From Saccharomycopsis fibuligera x Saccharomycopsis cf. fibuligera (Eukaryota > Ascomycota > Saccharomycetes > Ascoideales > Saccharomycopsidaceae): a stretch of DNA of 64,000 bases. The stretch covers positions 1 to 64,000 of the forward strand of contig CP012822.1 of the NCBI GenBank assembly GCA_001936135.1, in the 5' to 3' direction. Under the pieces are notes generated by a model. The model did no database searches and had not been told where the DNA came from. It saw nothing but the letters and a program-made list of their open reading frames with translations. Shown here piece by piece: positions 1 through 11,371 of the stretch. Positions within the stretch are counted from its first letter, which is position 1, and each line of letters begins with the position of its first letter. The translations under genes and the position numbers were made by a program.

Positions 1-51
1 CCCTTACACCACCCTTACACCACCCTTACACCACCCTTACACCACCCTTAC
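1..51. repeat. telomere-like 11-nt repeat array
   Basis: Four perfect copies of CCCTTACACCA (1-11, 12-22, 23-33, 34-44) followed by CCCTTAC, ending at 51. The G-rich strand reads TGGTGTAAGGG and points towards the left end, as expected for a left telomere. The GGTGT core is shared with known Saccharomycotina telomere repeats. The array is short, probably because the assembly stops inside it. No family comparison was possible here, so the telomeric identity rests on position, strand orientation and the GGTGT core. Confidence 0.85.
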
Positions 52-292
52 GTAATTGCCACATCCAAACACCTCATATTAACTCAAACATCCAAACACC
101 ACACACAATCTAATCTGCAAACTAACGCGCTCTCACGCGAAAAAACGCGCAAAAACGCACGTCACACTACTCCCCCCTCCCCTCCACGCTCCTCAACGCA
201 CTTAAACGCCCCTCAACGCCCTCTCACGTCCCCATCACTCCTCCCTCCTCCCTCTTCTCTCTTCTCTCTTCTTTCTCCCCCATATCCTTACT

Positions 293-331
<39 letters not shown>

Positions 332-1135
332 ATTTCCCTTTCCAATTCCTTATTCCTCTCCTTCCTCTTCCTACCTTCCCTCTCTCTCCAAATCTCTTTA
401 TTCCCTCCACACTCCATCATATCTCAATCTCATTCTTCCCTCCTCTCTCTCTTTTCTTCTTCTATTTTATAACCTCATCCATAATCTCTTCAATTATATC
501 CTCCACCACTCCTCTTTCTCCCTTCTTATCTTCTCCTTCCTCCTCTCTTTCTCTCCACTCCCCTCCGTCAAATATTTTATTTTTCCTCAAAAATAAAAAT
601 CTCTTCAATAATTTTTACATCGCTCCCGCCTCACTCTCTACCCTTACCCGTCTTTCATATCCCTCTTACCCATCTTCAAATATATCTTATCTTCTTCTTC
701 ACTTCCAATACAATCTCTTGCTCTTTTATCTCCTTATCCCTCACCTTCCTAACATCTCTCTTTACATCTTCTTCGTTCTCTTCTCTTCTTCTCTTTTCTC
801 CCCATCTTACACCTCTTCTCCTATCATATTTACCACTCTTCACTTTCCTCTTCTCTCCTTCTCTTTTCCTCCTCTCAAAATCAATTCGTCCCGCCGCCCT
901 TGCCTACTTTCCCTGCTTCCATCTCATATATAATCAATCCTCCACTTATAACTCCAACTCTATCACTTACCTGCCTTCCACTTTTTTTCTTCTCCCTGTT
1001 TTCTTACCTTCCCAACCCCCTTCATTTCTATCTTGTATTATTCCCTCATATACCACCCTCCTGCAACTATATATTACCAATATATTACTTTTCTCTTCTT
1101 CCTTTCCACTATTTTCCTACTGTTTGCTTACTAAA
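52..1135. other. subtelomeric pyrimidine-rich spacer
   Basis: There is no credible gene. Bases 120-235 repeat short AACGC/CACGC elements; 297-325 is a CT dinucleotide microsatellite. From about 235 onwards the + strand is overwhelmingly C and T. That removes stop codons (all contain a purine) and opens long meaningless frames rich in Ser, Leu, Phe and Pro. Confidence 0.7.
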
Positions 1136-3445
1136 TTCCCGACACCCTTGCAAAATCTCCTCTATTATTTTCACATCTTGTATTGTTTTCTCATCTTCTA
1201 TTATTTTCTCATCTTCTATTATTTTCTCATCTTGTATTGTTCTCTCACCAATACCTTCCTCCTGCTTCTCCCGTATTATTCTCACTTTTTTACTACTTCT
1301 CCTACAATCTTATATTACCAACAAATTACTCGTCTGTAACTTCTATTACTACTACTGCCGTACTTCTGCTCTCTTCCTACTGTTTCCTTACTACCTTCCC
1401 AACTCCCTCCCATTGTATCTTGTATTGTTCGCTCACTTCCCACCCTCCTGCCTTTCCAATCTTACCAATATAATATTTCTCTGTAATTTCTATTCTTTCC
1501 TCTACCCTTCCGCTGTTCTACTATCTCGACGCCCTTCTGTACTATCTTGTACCATTCTCTAACATACCACCCTCCTGCCTCTCCCTTATTACTAATATAA
1601 TACTTTTCTGTCACTTCTATTCTTTCCATTATCTTCCTATTATTTTTACTACCGTCCCAACGCCCTTCCGTACTATCTTGTACCATTCTCGAATCTTACC
1701 TATATAATATTTTTCTGTCACTTCTTCTCTCTCCACTATCTATCCGCTGTTCTACTACTTCGACGCCCTTCTGTACTATCGTGTATCAATCTTTCTCACT
1801 TACCACCCTCCTGCCTCCCCAGTATTGCCAATATAATACCTGTCTGCTACTCCTATTATTTTTAATATCGTTTTCTTACTACCTTCCCGACGCTCTTCCG
1901 TTCTGTCGTGTATCAATCTTTCTCACTTACCAGCCTCTTACTTCTCCATATATTACATTTATAATACTTTTTGTCACTTTCATTCTTTCCATTATTTTCC
2001 TATTATTTTTAACACCTTCCCGACACCCTTGCAAAATATCTTGTATCAATTTCTCTCACTTACCACCCTCCTACCTGCCCCGTATTGCCAATATAATACC
2101 TGTCTGCTACTCCTATTATCTTTTCTATCGTTCTAATACTACTGCAATATATCTTTTCTCTTCTCTCTGTTCTATTACCTCGACACCTTTGCTTACCATC
2201 ATCATAACTACCCCATATTATCAATATAATACTTTTTGTCACTTTTATTCTTTTTCCATTATTTTCATATTATTTTTAATACCTTCCCGACGCCCTTACA
2301 TACGATCTTCTATTGTTATCTCACAAATACCGTTCTCCTACAATCTTATATTATCAACAAAATTACTTCTCTGTTACTTCTATCCTTTCCACTACCTTCC
2401 TTTTTTTTTCTCTTACTACCTTCCCGACGCCTTTCTGTACTGTGTTGTATCACTTTCTCACATACCACCCCTACTTTTCCCATTTTATCATTATAATACT
2501 TTTCTGTTATCATACTCTTTCCTCTATCTTTCCCCTCTTGTACTATCTCCACATCCTTCCGTACTGTATTGTACCGTTGTCTGTCGTAACACCCTTTTAC
2601 AACTCTATATTACCGATATATTTTTTTGTCGCTACTTTATTCTTTCCATTGTTTTTCTTCTTTTTTTTCACTTCTTTCCCGACGCACTTTCATACTATCT
2701 TATATCAATCTCTCACTTGCCACCCTTTTACAACTATATATTACCATTGTAATACTTCTCCGTCGCTCATATTCCATACTGTCTTTACTATCGTTCTACT
2801 GCTACTGTACTACGTCTTTTATTCTTTCTACACACTGTTTTATTATCTTCCCGACGCCCTTCCGTACTGTCATATCAATTTCTCTCACTTACCACCCTCC
2901 TGCTGCGATCTTATTACCATTATAATACTTTTCTGTAACTTCTATTGTTTTTACTATCTTTTTACTACTATTTCACTGTTTTCTCTTCCCCCTGTTCTAT
3001 TATCTCGACGCCCTTCCCTACTGTCGTATCATTCTCTCACTTACCTCCCTCCTACAACCCTATATTACCAATTCCATATCTGTCACTCGTACTCTTTCCA
3101 CTAACTGCCTACTGCTACACTTTCTATTGTTTTCTTACTACCTCCCTGACACTATCCATACTTCTTGTATTGCTCTCTTTTACTTACCACCCTTACACCA
3201 CACGTAAATTGCCAATATAATACCTTTTTGTAACTCGTACTCTTTCCACTGTCTGCCTACTGCTACTGCACTACACCTTTTCGCTTAATACTGACTTCTT
3301 ATCTTCCCGACGCTCTTCCTTACTATCTTGTATCAGTCATTATCATACCACCCTTACACCACATACATGTTACCAATACAATACCTTTCTTTGTCACTTG
3401 TTCTATATTTACTATCTTCCCTCCACCCTTACACCACACTCTGCT
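1136..3445. repeat. degenerate subtelomeric tandem repeat, about 16 units
   Basis: Units begin with a CTTCCCGACGCCCTT-like box at about 1136, 1397, 1527, 1655, 1759, 1883, 2015, 2179, 2283, 2420, 2548, 2676, 2848, 3004, 3143 and 3304. A typical order is: CGACGCCCTT, TACTATCTTGTATCA, CTCACTTACCACCCTCCTGC, TATTACCAATATAATAC, TTTTCTGTCACTTCTATTCTTTCC, then CTACTAC. Spacing is irregular (about 104-260 nt, most near 130). In the most centromere-proximal units (3188, 3348 and 3424) the middle box becomes a near-perfect telomere stretch, ACCACCCTTACACCACA or part of it. Frames of 220-323 codons run through the array, but they are by-products of the base composition. Confidence 0.85.
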
Positions 3446-6400
3446 CGTATTCCTCCCGTTGCATTTGCATCTCGTCCGTTTGTTTTCCATTGCCTTTGCA
3501 CCCTCCTTTTTTTTGACTCTCTAAAAGCTTTACATTAAATCACTGTTTTTTTTTCACTTTTTTCTCTGCTCTATTATCACTGCTGCACTAATATTACTGC
3601 TACAGTATTGTTCTTACTAATTCTCTCGTGTTTTTCTTTTTATACTTCTTCCTTATTTCCCCACACAACTTGCACCGCACTGTCCCACTTGTTTTCCAGC
3701 TGATGCTCTTTGTTTCTGACAAGCATAAATATTTTCTCAACTTATTACCTGAACACTGCTCTTGCTCCACTTCATCGCTTTTTTTCTCATCTATCCGATT
3801 TCCGAAACTCTATAAACGCATCGCGTTTTGTCTTGTCTTGCTCCCCAGCGACTCTTACACCCTGCCCTTAGCCGATATATACACTAGCTGCTGCCTTTTT
3901 CTCACCCTGAACTGTCTCCTTTCCATATTCCAATCGTTTTTTTGTTTTTTCTTCTGTAATCTTGCCTGTGCTCAGCGTATATTCTTAACCTCCGCCAATA
4001 TATTCGCTGCTTGTGTGCTGCTTTTTTTTGTGTTCTCGTCATCGACATTGTCCTTGACAGCTTGATATTTACCGTTTTTTTTTTTTTTTTTTTTTCATTT
4101 CCATTATATATTATTTCTCAGCAACCATAAATTGTCCCACCCTAGCCATCACTCTAATAGCTTCTTACTTGACAAGCGTGTTAACTAATTGACGTTGCAC
4201 AGAATCTGTCTTCACACCACTCTCTTGCCTGCTCCAATCTCAATTCCGACCATCTCCAATTGTATACAACCCTTTATTAATTACCTTTTGCGTGCTCGAT
4301 GCAATTACTACTTCTGCCCCCTTGTCTCCTACCATTTTAGTCTGTTACAATAACTTCCCCTTTCTTTACAACACCCATCGTTTTATACCTCCTGTGCGTC
4401 CTTGCAGTACTTGTTCACTACGATCCGTCGCACCCGCAGTATCGTGATTGTTTTTCATTTTTGAGTGCTTGACCTTGATCCACACTTCTGACCCTTTGCT
4501 TTGTTTTTATAACACGATTATCTAACTTTATTTTATTTTTACACCCGTGTTATATGTTACTAAAGTAAAGCTCATCATGTTATTTTGCTCCTGTTCACTA
4601 CCTTTGTCTGTGCCCGCATTCCCACCAATATTAGCTGCATACTACCTCGTTTTTCTTCCCCGTGCTCTGTCCATGATCTTCCCAACATGCATAATGCAAT
4701 CCAGCCTCGTAGCTCTATCTCTCTCTGTGTGTGTCACTCACCACCCTCAAACATCCGTTGTAGCAGCTCAAATCTCTGATAATTTGACAGCCTCCGACTT
4801 GCCTGCTAAATTATGCTCTTCAAATATTACAAGCAGTGAGTGCCTTGCATTTTTATTTCACCATTGTGTGCCCGACCATAACAGCTCCTCCAAGAAGTAT
4901 ACTACTCTAGCACATTCTGCTAAAAAGTTTTGTTTTTTTTTTGACCGTTTAGCTTGCTAATCTCTACGCATACCTTGACGTTACATTATCTTAATCGTTT
5001 CACCTGTTATCATTTACTGTTTATAGCAATTGCAAAAATTACTTGAGTGTAAAGCAATGTTTTTTTTCGCCTTCTTGTCTCGTTTGAGCTACTCTCGGGA
5101 AGCTGAGATGCATTGTGTCATTCAAGCACGATGCACCCCACTAACTAGCACTTGCTATTTCTGCCACTGCGATATCCAAGTAAGCAATATCAAACTGCAT
5201 CTGTACTATTTTCCCTAGCTCGGCTGATCTGCCTCCACAGCAATGTACAAAACAACGCCGATATCAAAACCGTCACCCTTCGTCACCTTCCATCACCCAA
5301 TTAAAATATCCCATCTTTGACTTTATACAAAACCAACCCAGTACCTACTACCGTCCCAACATGCAACGCATATGTACCTCTTATAACTACCACATCAGCT
5401 GTATATTGCATTGTTTATTGTCCTTGTACTCTGTCTTTGATCCTCCGATCGCCTTGTTTGTCTTCTTGCCACATCTAAAGCTGCTGCCACTACTTTTTCT
5501 AGATTAGCAGATCCGAGCTGCCCACTAAACAATATGCAGAGAAGATCACCGATATCAATGAGTAGTTGCCTACGCCCAATGCACAGAAACAACACTGCAC
5601 ACGAGTTAAGCCATAGTATACGTTTTTTAGCCTCCTCTGTGCTACAACCCAATCTTGCTCCGGTGCTTTTTAATTTTATCTTTTTCACATATTCTACTGT
5701 GCTATCTATAGTATCTTGACACTTTCTCAGCCGATTCTTCAGCTGCTTCTTTCATACAAATGAAACTCAAATATCGCAAAATATGCCAACCAGCAGTGCC
5801 ATCATCTAAACCAACCGTTTATTGCGAAACATTTGACTCCAACAAAAAACCAGAAGAACACAGACAAAGTTTGCCCATGCTCCAGCCTCTGCTTGAACTG
5901 CTTTATCTGACAATGCGCTACTTACAATCATCCAACTGACATCAAAGTCTAGCAATTCAACTAATATATGAACCACCGGCAAATATGTATGTGCTCTCAA
6001 ACATAGTTATCCTTTTCCACAGACCGGTTCTGGCGTTGTTATTCATTCGGTGCTTCATTATGTGACATCTTGTAGAGCATAGATACATTGTTCCCCCGGT
6101 ATGTACAAGAGAAAAGCAATACATATGAATGCACTATGTAAGAACAGTCCACATGCATTTTCTGGCAGCCGCATGACAATTGAGACTATATCTTGACAGA
6201 AAAAACAGTCAATCAGGAACTAAATAATTCACAATTAGACAACATACTGCAAAACTAATGTTGGTTTGGTGTTTTGGTATGAGGTTTTCTGTGTAACCAA
6301 GATGAAAACAACGACCAATTGTTCAAGGACAAATTGTTTACTGAGCCCACGAAGTACAGCTAGTGGCCACTTGAAGAATATTTATACTTTATATAGAGGA

Positions 6401-6996
6401 CAGTCCACCAGAAGACACAAGAAGCCAGTAGGCCGCGACACAGCCCAAACAGCTATACAACAAAGGGAAATTAAATACCAGATTATGTATGAAATCTGCA
6501 AGTGGATAAAGAGGGAAACTGAGGGAGAAGATCCTGCATGGAGAGAATCCGGTTGAGCGCGGAGAAAACATGCGGTTCGGCGCGACTAGTACAAAACAGG
6601 GAAAATCACGGAATTTTGGTTTGGCGACAAGTAAGGGAAAATTTGGTTCGGGGCCAATGCTACTGCATGACCGAGGAAGGGGATGGGCGAGAAAATGGTG
6701 GAAAAAGCCAGAACAAATACTATGGATGGCGTAGAACTAGATTATATAGCAAATTACAGGCTACTTAGCAGATTTAGACGAGTATATAGGGCAAAAAGCT
6801 GGGCGAGGTGGTTCGGGGGACCAGATAGCGGTGGATTGGCGGAACCCATAGTAAAGAGGGATTTTGGCGAGGAGGCGGTTGGGGGGATAGTATGTGAAAA
6901 GTGCGGTTGGGGGCCAAAGCGGGCAAGTAAGCCCTAGTTGTAAAACTACTCAAACCCCATATCTTACTGTATGTAGTTGGTCTTTTTCAGAAAAAA

Positions 6997-7031
<35 letters not shown>

Positions 7032-7967
7032 AATAGATAAGGGTTTCGTTATGCTGCTGTCGGGTAGGCATTTTCATACTGTGGAGTCGAAGGAAATTTA
7101 TTCAAACTGATGCTCTTTCGCTTTTTGTTCTAGTTTTCTCTTAATACGAAATATTTTGAAAGAGAAATGCCTGCCACTTTGATGACTTGTTACTCTATCA
7201 AAAAAAATTATCATGGATACTTTCCTCGCAAATTTTGTCACACTGTATTAGATAAGATGAACAAATGTCGTGTTTATCCATAGACAAGAGAGAATATTTC
7301 TGTGGCGCACTCGCGCATATAGCGATAGTTCATAACAGGCCATCAAATAAAGAGAACTATTTTGTGATAGTTTTCCGCGGCAAAACTTTTAATGGGGATC
7401 TCTTGCTGTCCTTCTATCAACTTAATTTTTCTTTTTTTCTATTTTTCCTTTTGTGTGAGAGACCATTGATAAAGTAAAGGATAGGGTTATGATCATACTA
7501 ATTGTCGGCTATCAACACCTTCTTTAAAAGTACCAGGTTTAAGTGTGTTCTTTGTTGACCAGTCAAACAAAATTGATTGCAGCTGTAGCATACACTGAGA
7601 CTACGGATGAGGTACGTCAGGGCTTGCGTTTCCTCGCCTGTGATTTGCCAACACCTCGAGGAAGGTCGTTCCGCTCTTATCGACCCGCATCTCTCTGCGT
7701 TGCAGCTCTATGTTAAAACATGCATAAATATGCAATAACTTGCCGGTTGACGTCTTATCGCAAGGCTAGTGCACTGATAAATAAATGAACTACACAAAAT
7801 ACAGAAATAATAGCCATTTTTAGCCATTTAAGACCAAGAAGCCATAACTCTGAGCTCAGCTATATATATACTTCATTTCACCAAGTCCTATATATCAAAT
7901 AAAATTACAATGGAATACTTCCAAGCGTTAACAAACCTTTAATAAGAACCGTTACAGTTACTTCAAT
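3446..7967. other. gene-free subtelomeric region
   Basis: I see no supportable gene in 4.5 kb. Frames such as 3628-4065 and 4547-4960 (137-145 codons) are T-rich, low-complexity and resemble nothing I know. A G-rich patch lies at 6560-6935, with GCGGTT/GGTTCGGGG elements, and a run of 30 A at 7000-7029. The final few hundred bases are the promoter of the oligopeptide transporter gene. Confidence 0.6.
7861..7870 (+). promoter_or_regulatory. TATA element of the OPT gene
   Basis: TATATATATA lies 98 bp upstream of the transporter ATG at 7968, the usual distance for a yeast TATA box. The assignment is by position and sequence only. Confidence 0.5.
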
Positions 7968-10316
7968 ATGAAGAATTATTTCAGCAGCCATAATTCAACT
8001 TTAGAAATAAGCTCAAATGGCATGAGTAGTTTAAATTATGATGCCAAGAGAGAAAAAATTGATACTAAAATCAACAAAGAAGGTTTAGAGCTGGTTAGCG
8101 ATGCGGTTGCCGACGAAATGTTACAGTATGGTCCCGATGAAATACTTCACGAAAGTGCTGATGATGCACCCTTACCCGAAGTCAGAGCAGTGGTACGTCC
8201 ATACGATGACGACACGTTACCGGTGAATACTTTCAGAGCTTGGTTTCTTGGCTTAGTTTTTACTATTGTGGGTTCTGGTGTTAACCAGTTTTTTTCTATG
8301 AGATATCCAGGTATCAATATCACATCTTTAGTGGCACAGTTGGTTTCTTATCCTTGTGGTCAGTTTTTGGCCCATGTTTTGCCAATATGGACTGTAAGCC
8401 TTGGAAAGCTTGGTTCGTTCCAACTTAACCCAGATAGAACATTTAATAAGAAAGAACATACAATAATCACAATAATGGCTAACATTTCTTTTACTAGCGC
8501 TTGGGCTACAGATGTTATTCAAGCACAATATATATACGGTATAAAAGCAGCAGCTGGTTATCAAATTATGATGGTGCTAACATGCCAGCTTTTTGGTTTA
8601 GGGATTGCTGGCTTGATGGATAATATCCTTGTTCATGACTCACATAATTATTGGCCAAATACTTTGGCCAATGTTGCCTTGTTTGAATCCTTACATTCAA
8701 GAGTCAATCCAATTGCAGATGGTTGGAAAGTGTCCAGATTAAGATTTTTCCTTATTGCCTTCGTTGCTTCATTTGTTTACTATTTCTTCCCGGGATTCAT
8801 CTTCCAAGCTCTTGGATATTTTACTTGGATATGTTGGATTGTTCCTACCAATGTTGTGGTAAATCAAATTTTCGGTCAAGTGCAGGGATTGGGCTTCTCT
8901 CCAATAACTTTTGATTGGTCACAGATTAGTTATGCTAACGGTTCCCCGTTATTAATTCCTGTTTCATCACATCTCAACTCAATCGTTGGTTGGTTTGTGT
9001 TTTTTGGTATTCTTCCATTAATTCTCTATTATAAGAATGTTATGAATTTTGCTTATCTTCCAATTTCCTCATCTTCTGTTTTTGATAACACCGGAGCAAA
9101 ATACAACGGATTTAAAGTGCTTAATGCAGAAACCATGTCTTTGGACCTTGAAAAGTACAAAAACTATTCTCCTCCGTTTTTGGCCTCCACTTATGCAATC
9201 AGTTACGGACTTTCATATGCAGTGCTTTCTTCCTCTGTGTGTTACGTGATTTTGTACCATGGCAATGGTATTATCAAATCTTTTAAAAATGACCACCAAA
9301 AAGATGTTCATGTTAGGGCCATGGAAAAATACAAATCTGTACCAAAATGGTGGTACTTACTCATCACAATCGTGGTTTATGTTCTTACAATTGTTACTAT
9401 GGAAGTTTATGACTCTAAGTGGCCAGTTTGGGGTATCACTCTTGCTTTGCTTATGGTCATTGTATTTGTACTTCCTGTGGGGATTGTTTATGCCAGAACC
9501 AATATTAACACTAATTGTATGACTACATTTGGTCAAATTATTGCTGGCTATGCAATGGACCCACCGAAACCAATAGTTTCATTGGCATGGAAATTTTACG
9601 CTTATACTGGAATTTCCCAAGCTATGGCATTCAGTCAAGATATGAAGATGAGTTACTATATGAAGATTCCAAAAAGAACCGTTTTTTGCTGCCAATTTAT
9701 ATCTTGTATTATTGGCGCCTTGGTGCAAGTTGGAATTTTAATTTTCATGTTAAACAATGTCGATGATATTTGCCTGTCCACTCAAAAGGATCATTTTAAT
9801 TGTCCTCAAGGTAACACCAATTTTAGTGCTTCTATTATTTGGGGTTTAGTTGGACCAAAGAGGTTGATCTCTAGTGGTAAAATCTATTCCGGTTTTCTTC
9901 ATCTTTTCTGGATTGGGCCTGTGTTAGTGATAGCTACCTGGTTATTGCAAAGAAAATACCCAAGCAATAAATTGTTGAAAAACATTAATTGGGTGGTCTT
10001 TTTTGGTGCAACTGGTAATTATCCACCAGCTACAGGAATCAATTATACTTCTGCATTTATGGCAGGTTTAGCTTTCAACTATTTTATCAAGGAAAGATGG
10101 GGTAAATGGTGGTTGAAATATAACTTTGTTTTATCTTGTGCTTTGGATGTTGGTGTTGCATTATCAGGCATTATCATTTTTTTCTGCATTAGTTTTCCTG
10201 GTGCAAGTTTGAGTTGGTGGGGTAACAATGTTTTCAATGAAACAGCTGACGGCAAAGAAACACCCTACCTTTCAATTCCAGAAAAAGGGTATTTCGGTCC
10301 AGATAGCTGGTCATAA
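7968..10316 (+). CDS. OPT-family oligopeptide transporter
   Basis: The 782-residue protein is a plasma-membrane proton-coupled importer of small peptides (OPT family). The acidic hydrophilic N-terminus (about residues 1-85) ends in the family motif PEVRAVV followed by NTFRAWFLG at the first membrane segment. About a dozen or more hydrophobic segments follow. The family block DICxxxQKxxFxCP and the IIWGLVGPKR and NYPPATGINY segments near the C-terminus are present. Length is normal for fungal OPTs. The CTG at 9774 sits in the DIC-CTG-STQ block, where Ser or a polar residue would be expected, in line with CUG = Ser. It is the first gene in from the telomere; OPT genes form multi-copy families in CUG-clade yeasts, so I give no number. 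A TATA box lies 98 bp upstream. Confidence 0.95.
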   Translation: MKNYFSSHNSTLEISSNGMSSLNYDAKREKIDTKINKEGLELVSDAVADEMLQYGPDEILHESADDAPLPEVRAVVRPYDDDTLPVNTFRAWFLGLVFTIVGSGVNQFFSMRYPGINITSLVAQLVSYPCGQFLAHVLPIWTVSLGKLGSFQLNPDRTFNKKEHTIITIMANISFTSAWATDVIQAQYIYGIKAAAGYQIMMVLTCQLFGLGIAGLMDNILVHDSHNYWPNTLANVALFESLHSRVNPIADGWKVSRLRFFLIAFVASFVYYFFPGFIFQALGYFTWICWIVPTNVVVNQIFGQVQGLGFSPITFDWSQISYANGSPLLIPVSSHLNSIVGWFVFFGILPLILYYKNVMNFAYLPISSSSVFDNTGAKYNGFKVLNAETMSLDLEKYKNYSPPFLASTYAISYGLSYAVLSSSVCYVILYHGNGIIKSFKNDHQKDVHVRAMEKYKSVPKWWYLLITIVVYVLTIVTMEVYDSKWPVWGITLALLMVIVFVLPVGIVYARTNINTNCMTTFGQIIAGYAMDPPKPIVSLAWKFYAYTGISQAMAFSQDMKMSYYMKIPKRTVFCCQFISCIIGALVQVGILIFMLNNVDDICLSTQKDHFNCPQGNTNFSASIIWGLVGPKRLISSGKIYSGFLHLFWIGPVLVIATWLLQRKYPSNKLLKNINWVVFFGATGNYPPATGINYTSAFMAGLAFNYFIKERWGKWWLKYNFVLSCALDVGVALSGIIIFFCISFPGASLSWWGNNVFNETADGKETPYLSIPEKGYFGPDSWS

Positions 10317-10732
10317 AAACTATTTTTTTGATACTTTTTTGTTCCATTCGGTTTTCTTTTTATTTTTTTATTTTTTCAAATGTCCACACTTTCACACGCG
10401 CCCTTCCCACTCGTCCCTTTTCTCTTCTTTTCTTGATTAATTTTTTGATTTAATTAACTATCCCAAGTGACAAAATATATACATGTATTCTAGTACACGA
10501 AGAACATATTTATTGATTTTATTCTCGTAAGCCTTATAAGTTAATGTGTTTGCCTTGCTATTCATTAATTTTCAAAATAGTTGTCTCTTTATTTGTGTTC
10601 CTAGTCATTTTCGTATAATAAAAAAAAAAAAACCACTATATCAGAATTTATTCAAACATATAAAATTCAAAAATTAATACTTTCTTAAAATACACACTTC
10701 TGTAAAACTGAAAAACGACCAGTTCAAATTTA
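10317..10732. other. convergent intergenic region
   Basis: The 3' ends of the OPT gene (+) and the CFEM gene (-) face each other across 416 bp. It is T-rich after the OPT stop and has an A-run at 10621-10632. I see no gene or RNA. Confidence 0.6.
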
Positions 10733-11371
10733 CTAAAGTAAAGGTATAATGTAGATCATCACAAATACAAAAAGGCTAGAAGTGCATATAATCGCTCCAG
10801 AGCTATTACTTTTGGTAGAATCTGTAGTCGTAGACTCTATAGTGGCAGACGAGGAGTTAGAAGTACTACCTTCAGAATTTGAAATTTTAGATTCTGCTAA
10901 AGTTGTAGAGGTAGCAGCAAAATTTGTGACAGAAATAGTTGATGAAGTTGTGAGTGTAAATGAAGCTTTGGTAGACGTTATTGATCCTTCTTTTTCTTCT
11001 GCCACTGTTAAAGCTGTCGAAGCCGAAGCTGGAATCATCCAGGTTTTTGCACCCACTGAAGAACATAATGATTTGGCTAAAGATGTGGCGGAATCAATAT
11101 CAGATCCCGAACATGATTCTGCAAAACAATCGGCAACTTCTCCTGACCATTGGGGCATCACACAAAAGCATCCAGTATCCCAGTATGGGCATGGTGTGTT
11201 ACCGGTGTCGAATTTTACACATGACTGTGCACAACTTGGTAGTTTCTCGTAAATTGGATCAGCAAAGCCATTGATAGAAGCAGTTTTTGAAACCGAAGGA
11301 TATGTGTCCCAATTACTTGCCAGGATAACTGTCCAGAAATAAAGGAAAGAAAAAGCCGTTTGGAGGTGCAT
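10733..11371 (-). CDS. PGA7: CFEM-domain GPI-anchored haem-binding protein
   Basis: The 212-residue protein has a signal peptide (residues 1-about 20) and a CFEM domain at about 30-105. The domain has the full set of eight cysteines (47, 51, 61, 68, 70, 82, 87, 103). The DTGCFC block contains Asp66, which aligns with the haem-iron-coordinating Asp described for Candida Csa2. A Ser/Thr-rich stalk (about 110-190) and a hydrophobic C-terminal tail typical of GPI attachment follow. Candida Rbt5/Pga7/Csa2 proteins capture haem outside the cell and relay it through the wall. The gene is divergent from an FRP1-like reductase gene (ATG at 12088), the same arrangement as C. albicans PGA7-FRP1. That arrangement is why I choose PGA7 over RBT5. 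The family is certain; the exact paralogue is inferred. Confidence 0.88.
   Translation of the reverse strand: MHLQTAFSFLYFWTVILASNWDTYPSVSKTASINGFADPIYEKLPSCAQSCVKFDTGNTPCPYWDTGCFCVMPQWSGEVADCFAESCSGSDIDSATSLAKSLCSSVGAKTWMIPASASTALTVAEEKEGSITSTKASFTLTTSSTISVTNFAATSTTLAESKISNSEGSTSNSSSATIESTTTDSTKSNSSGAIICTSSLFVFVMIYIIPLL

Noticed and set aside
718-3104. Long + strand frames of 71-323 codons rich in Ser, Leu, Phe, Pro, Tyr
   Set aside because: They cross a degenerate satellite in all three frames; C/T-only sequence cannot form stop codons.
3628-4960. Frames of 145 and 137 codons in the subtelomere
   Set aside because: T-rich composition, no recognisable motif, no consistent coding signal; kept as unproven.
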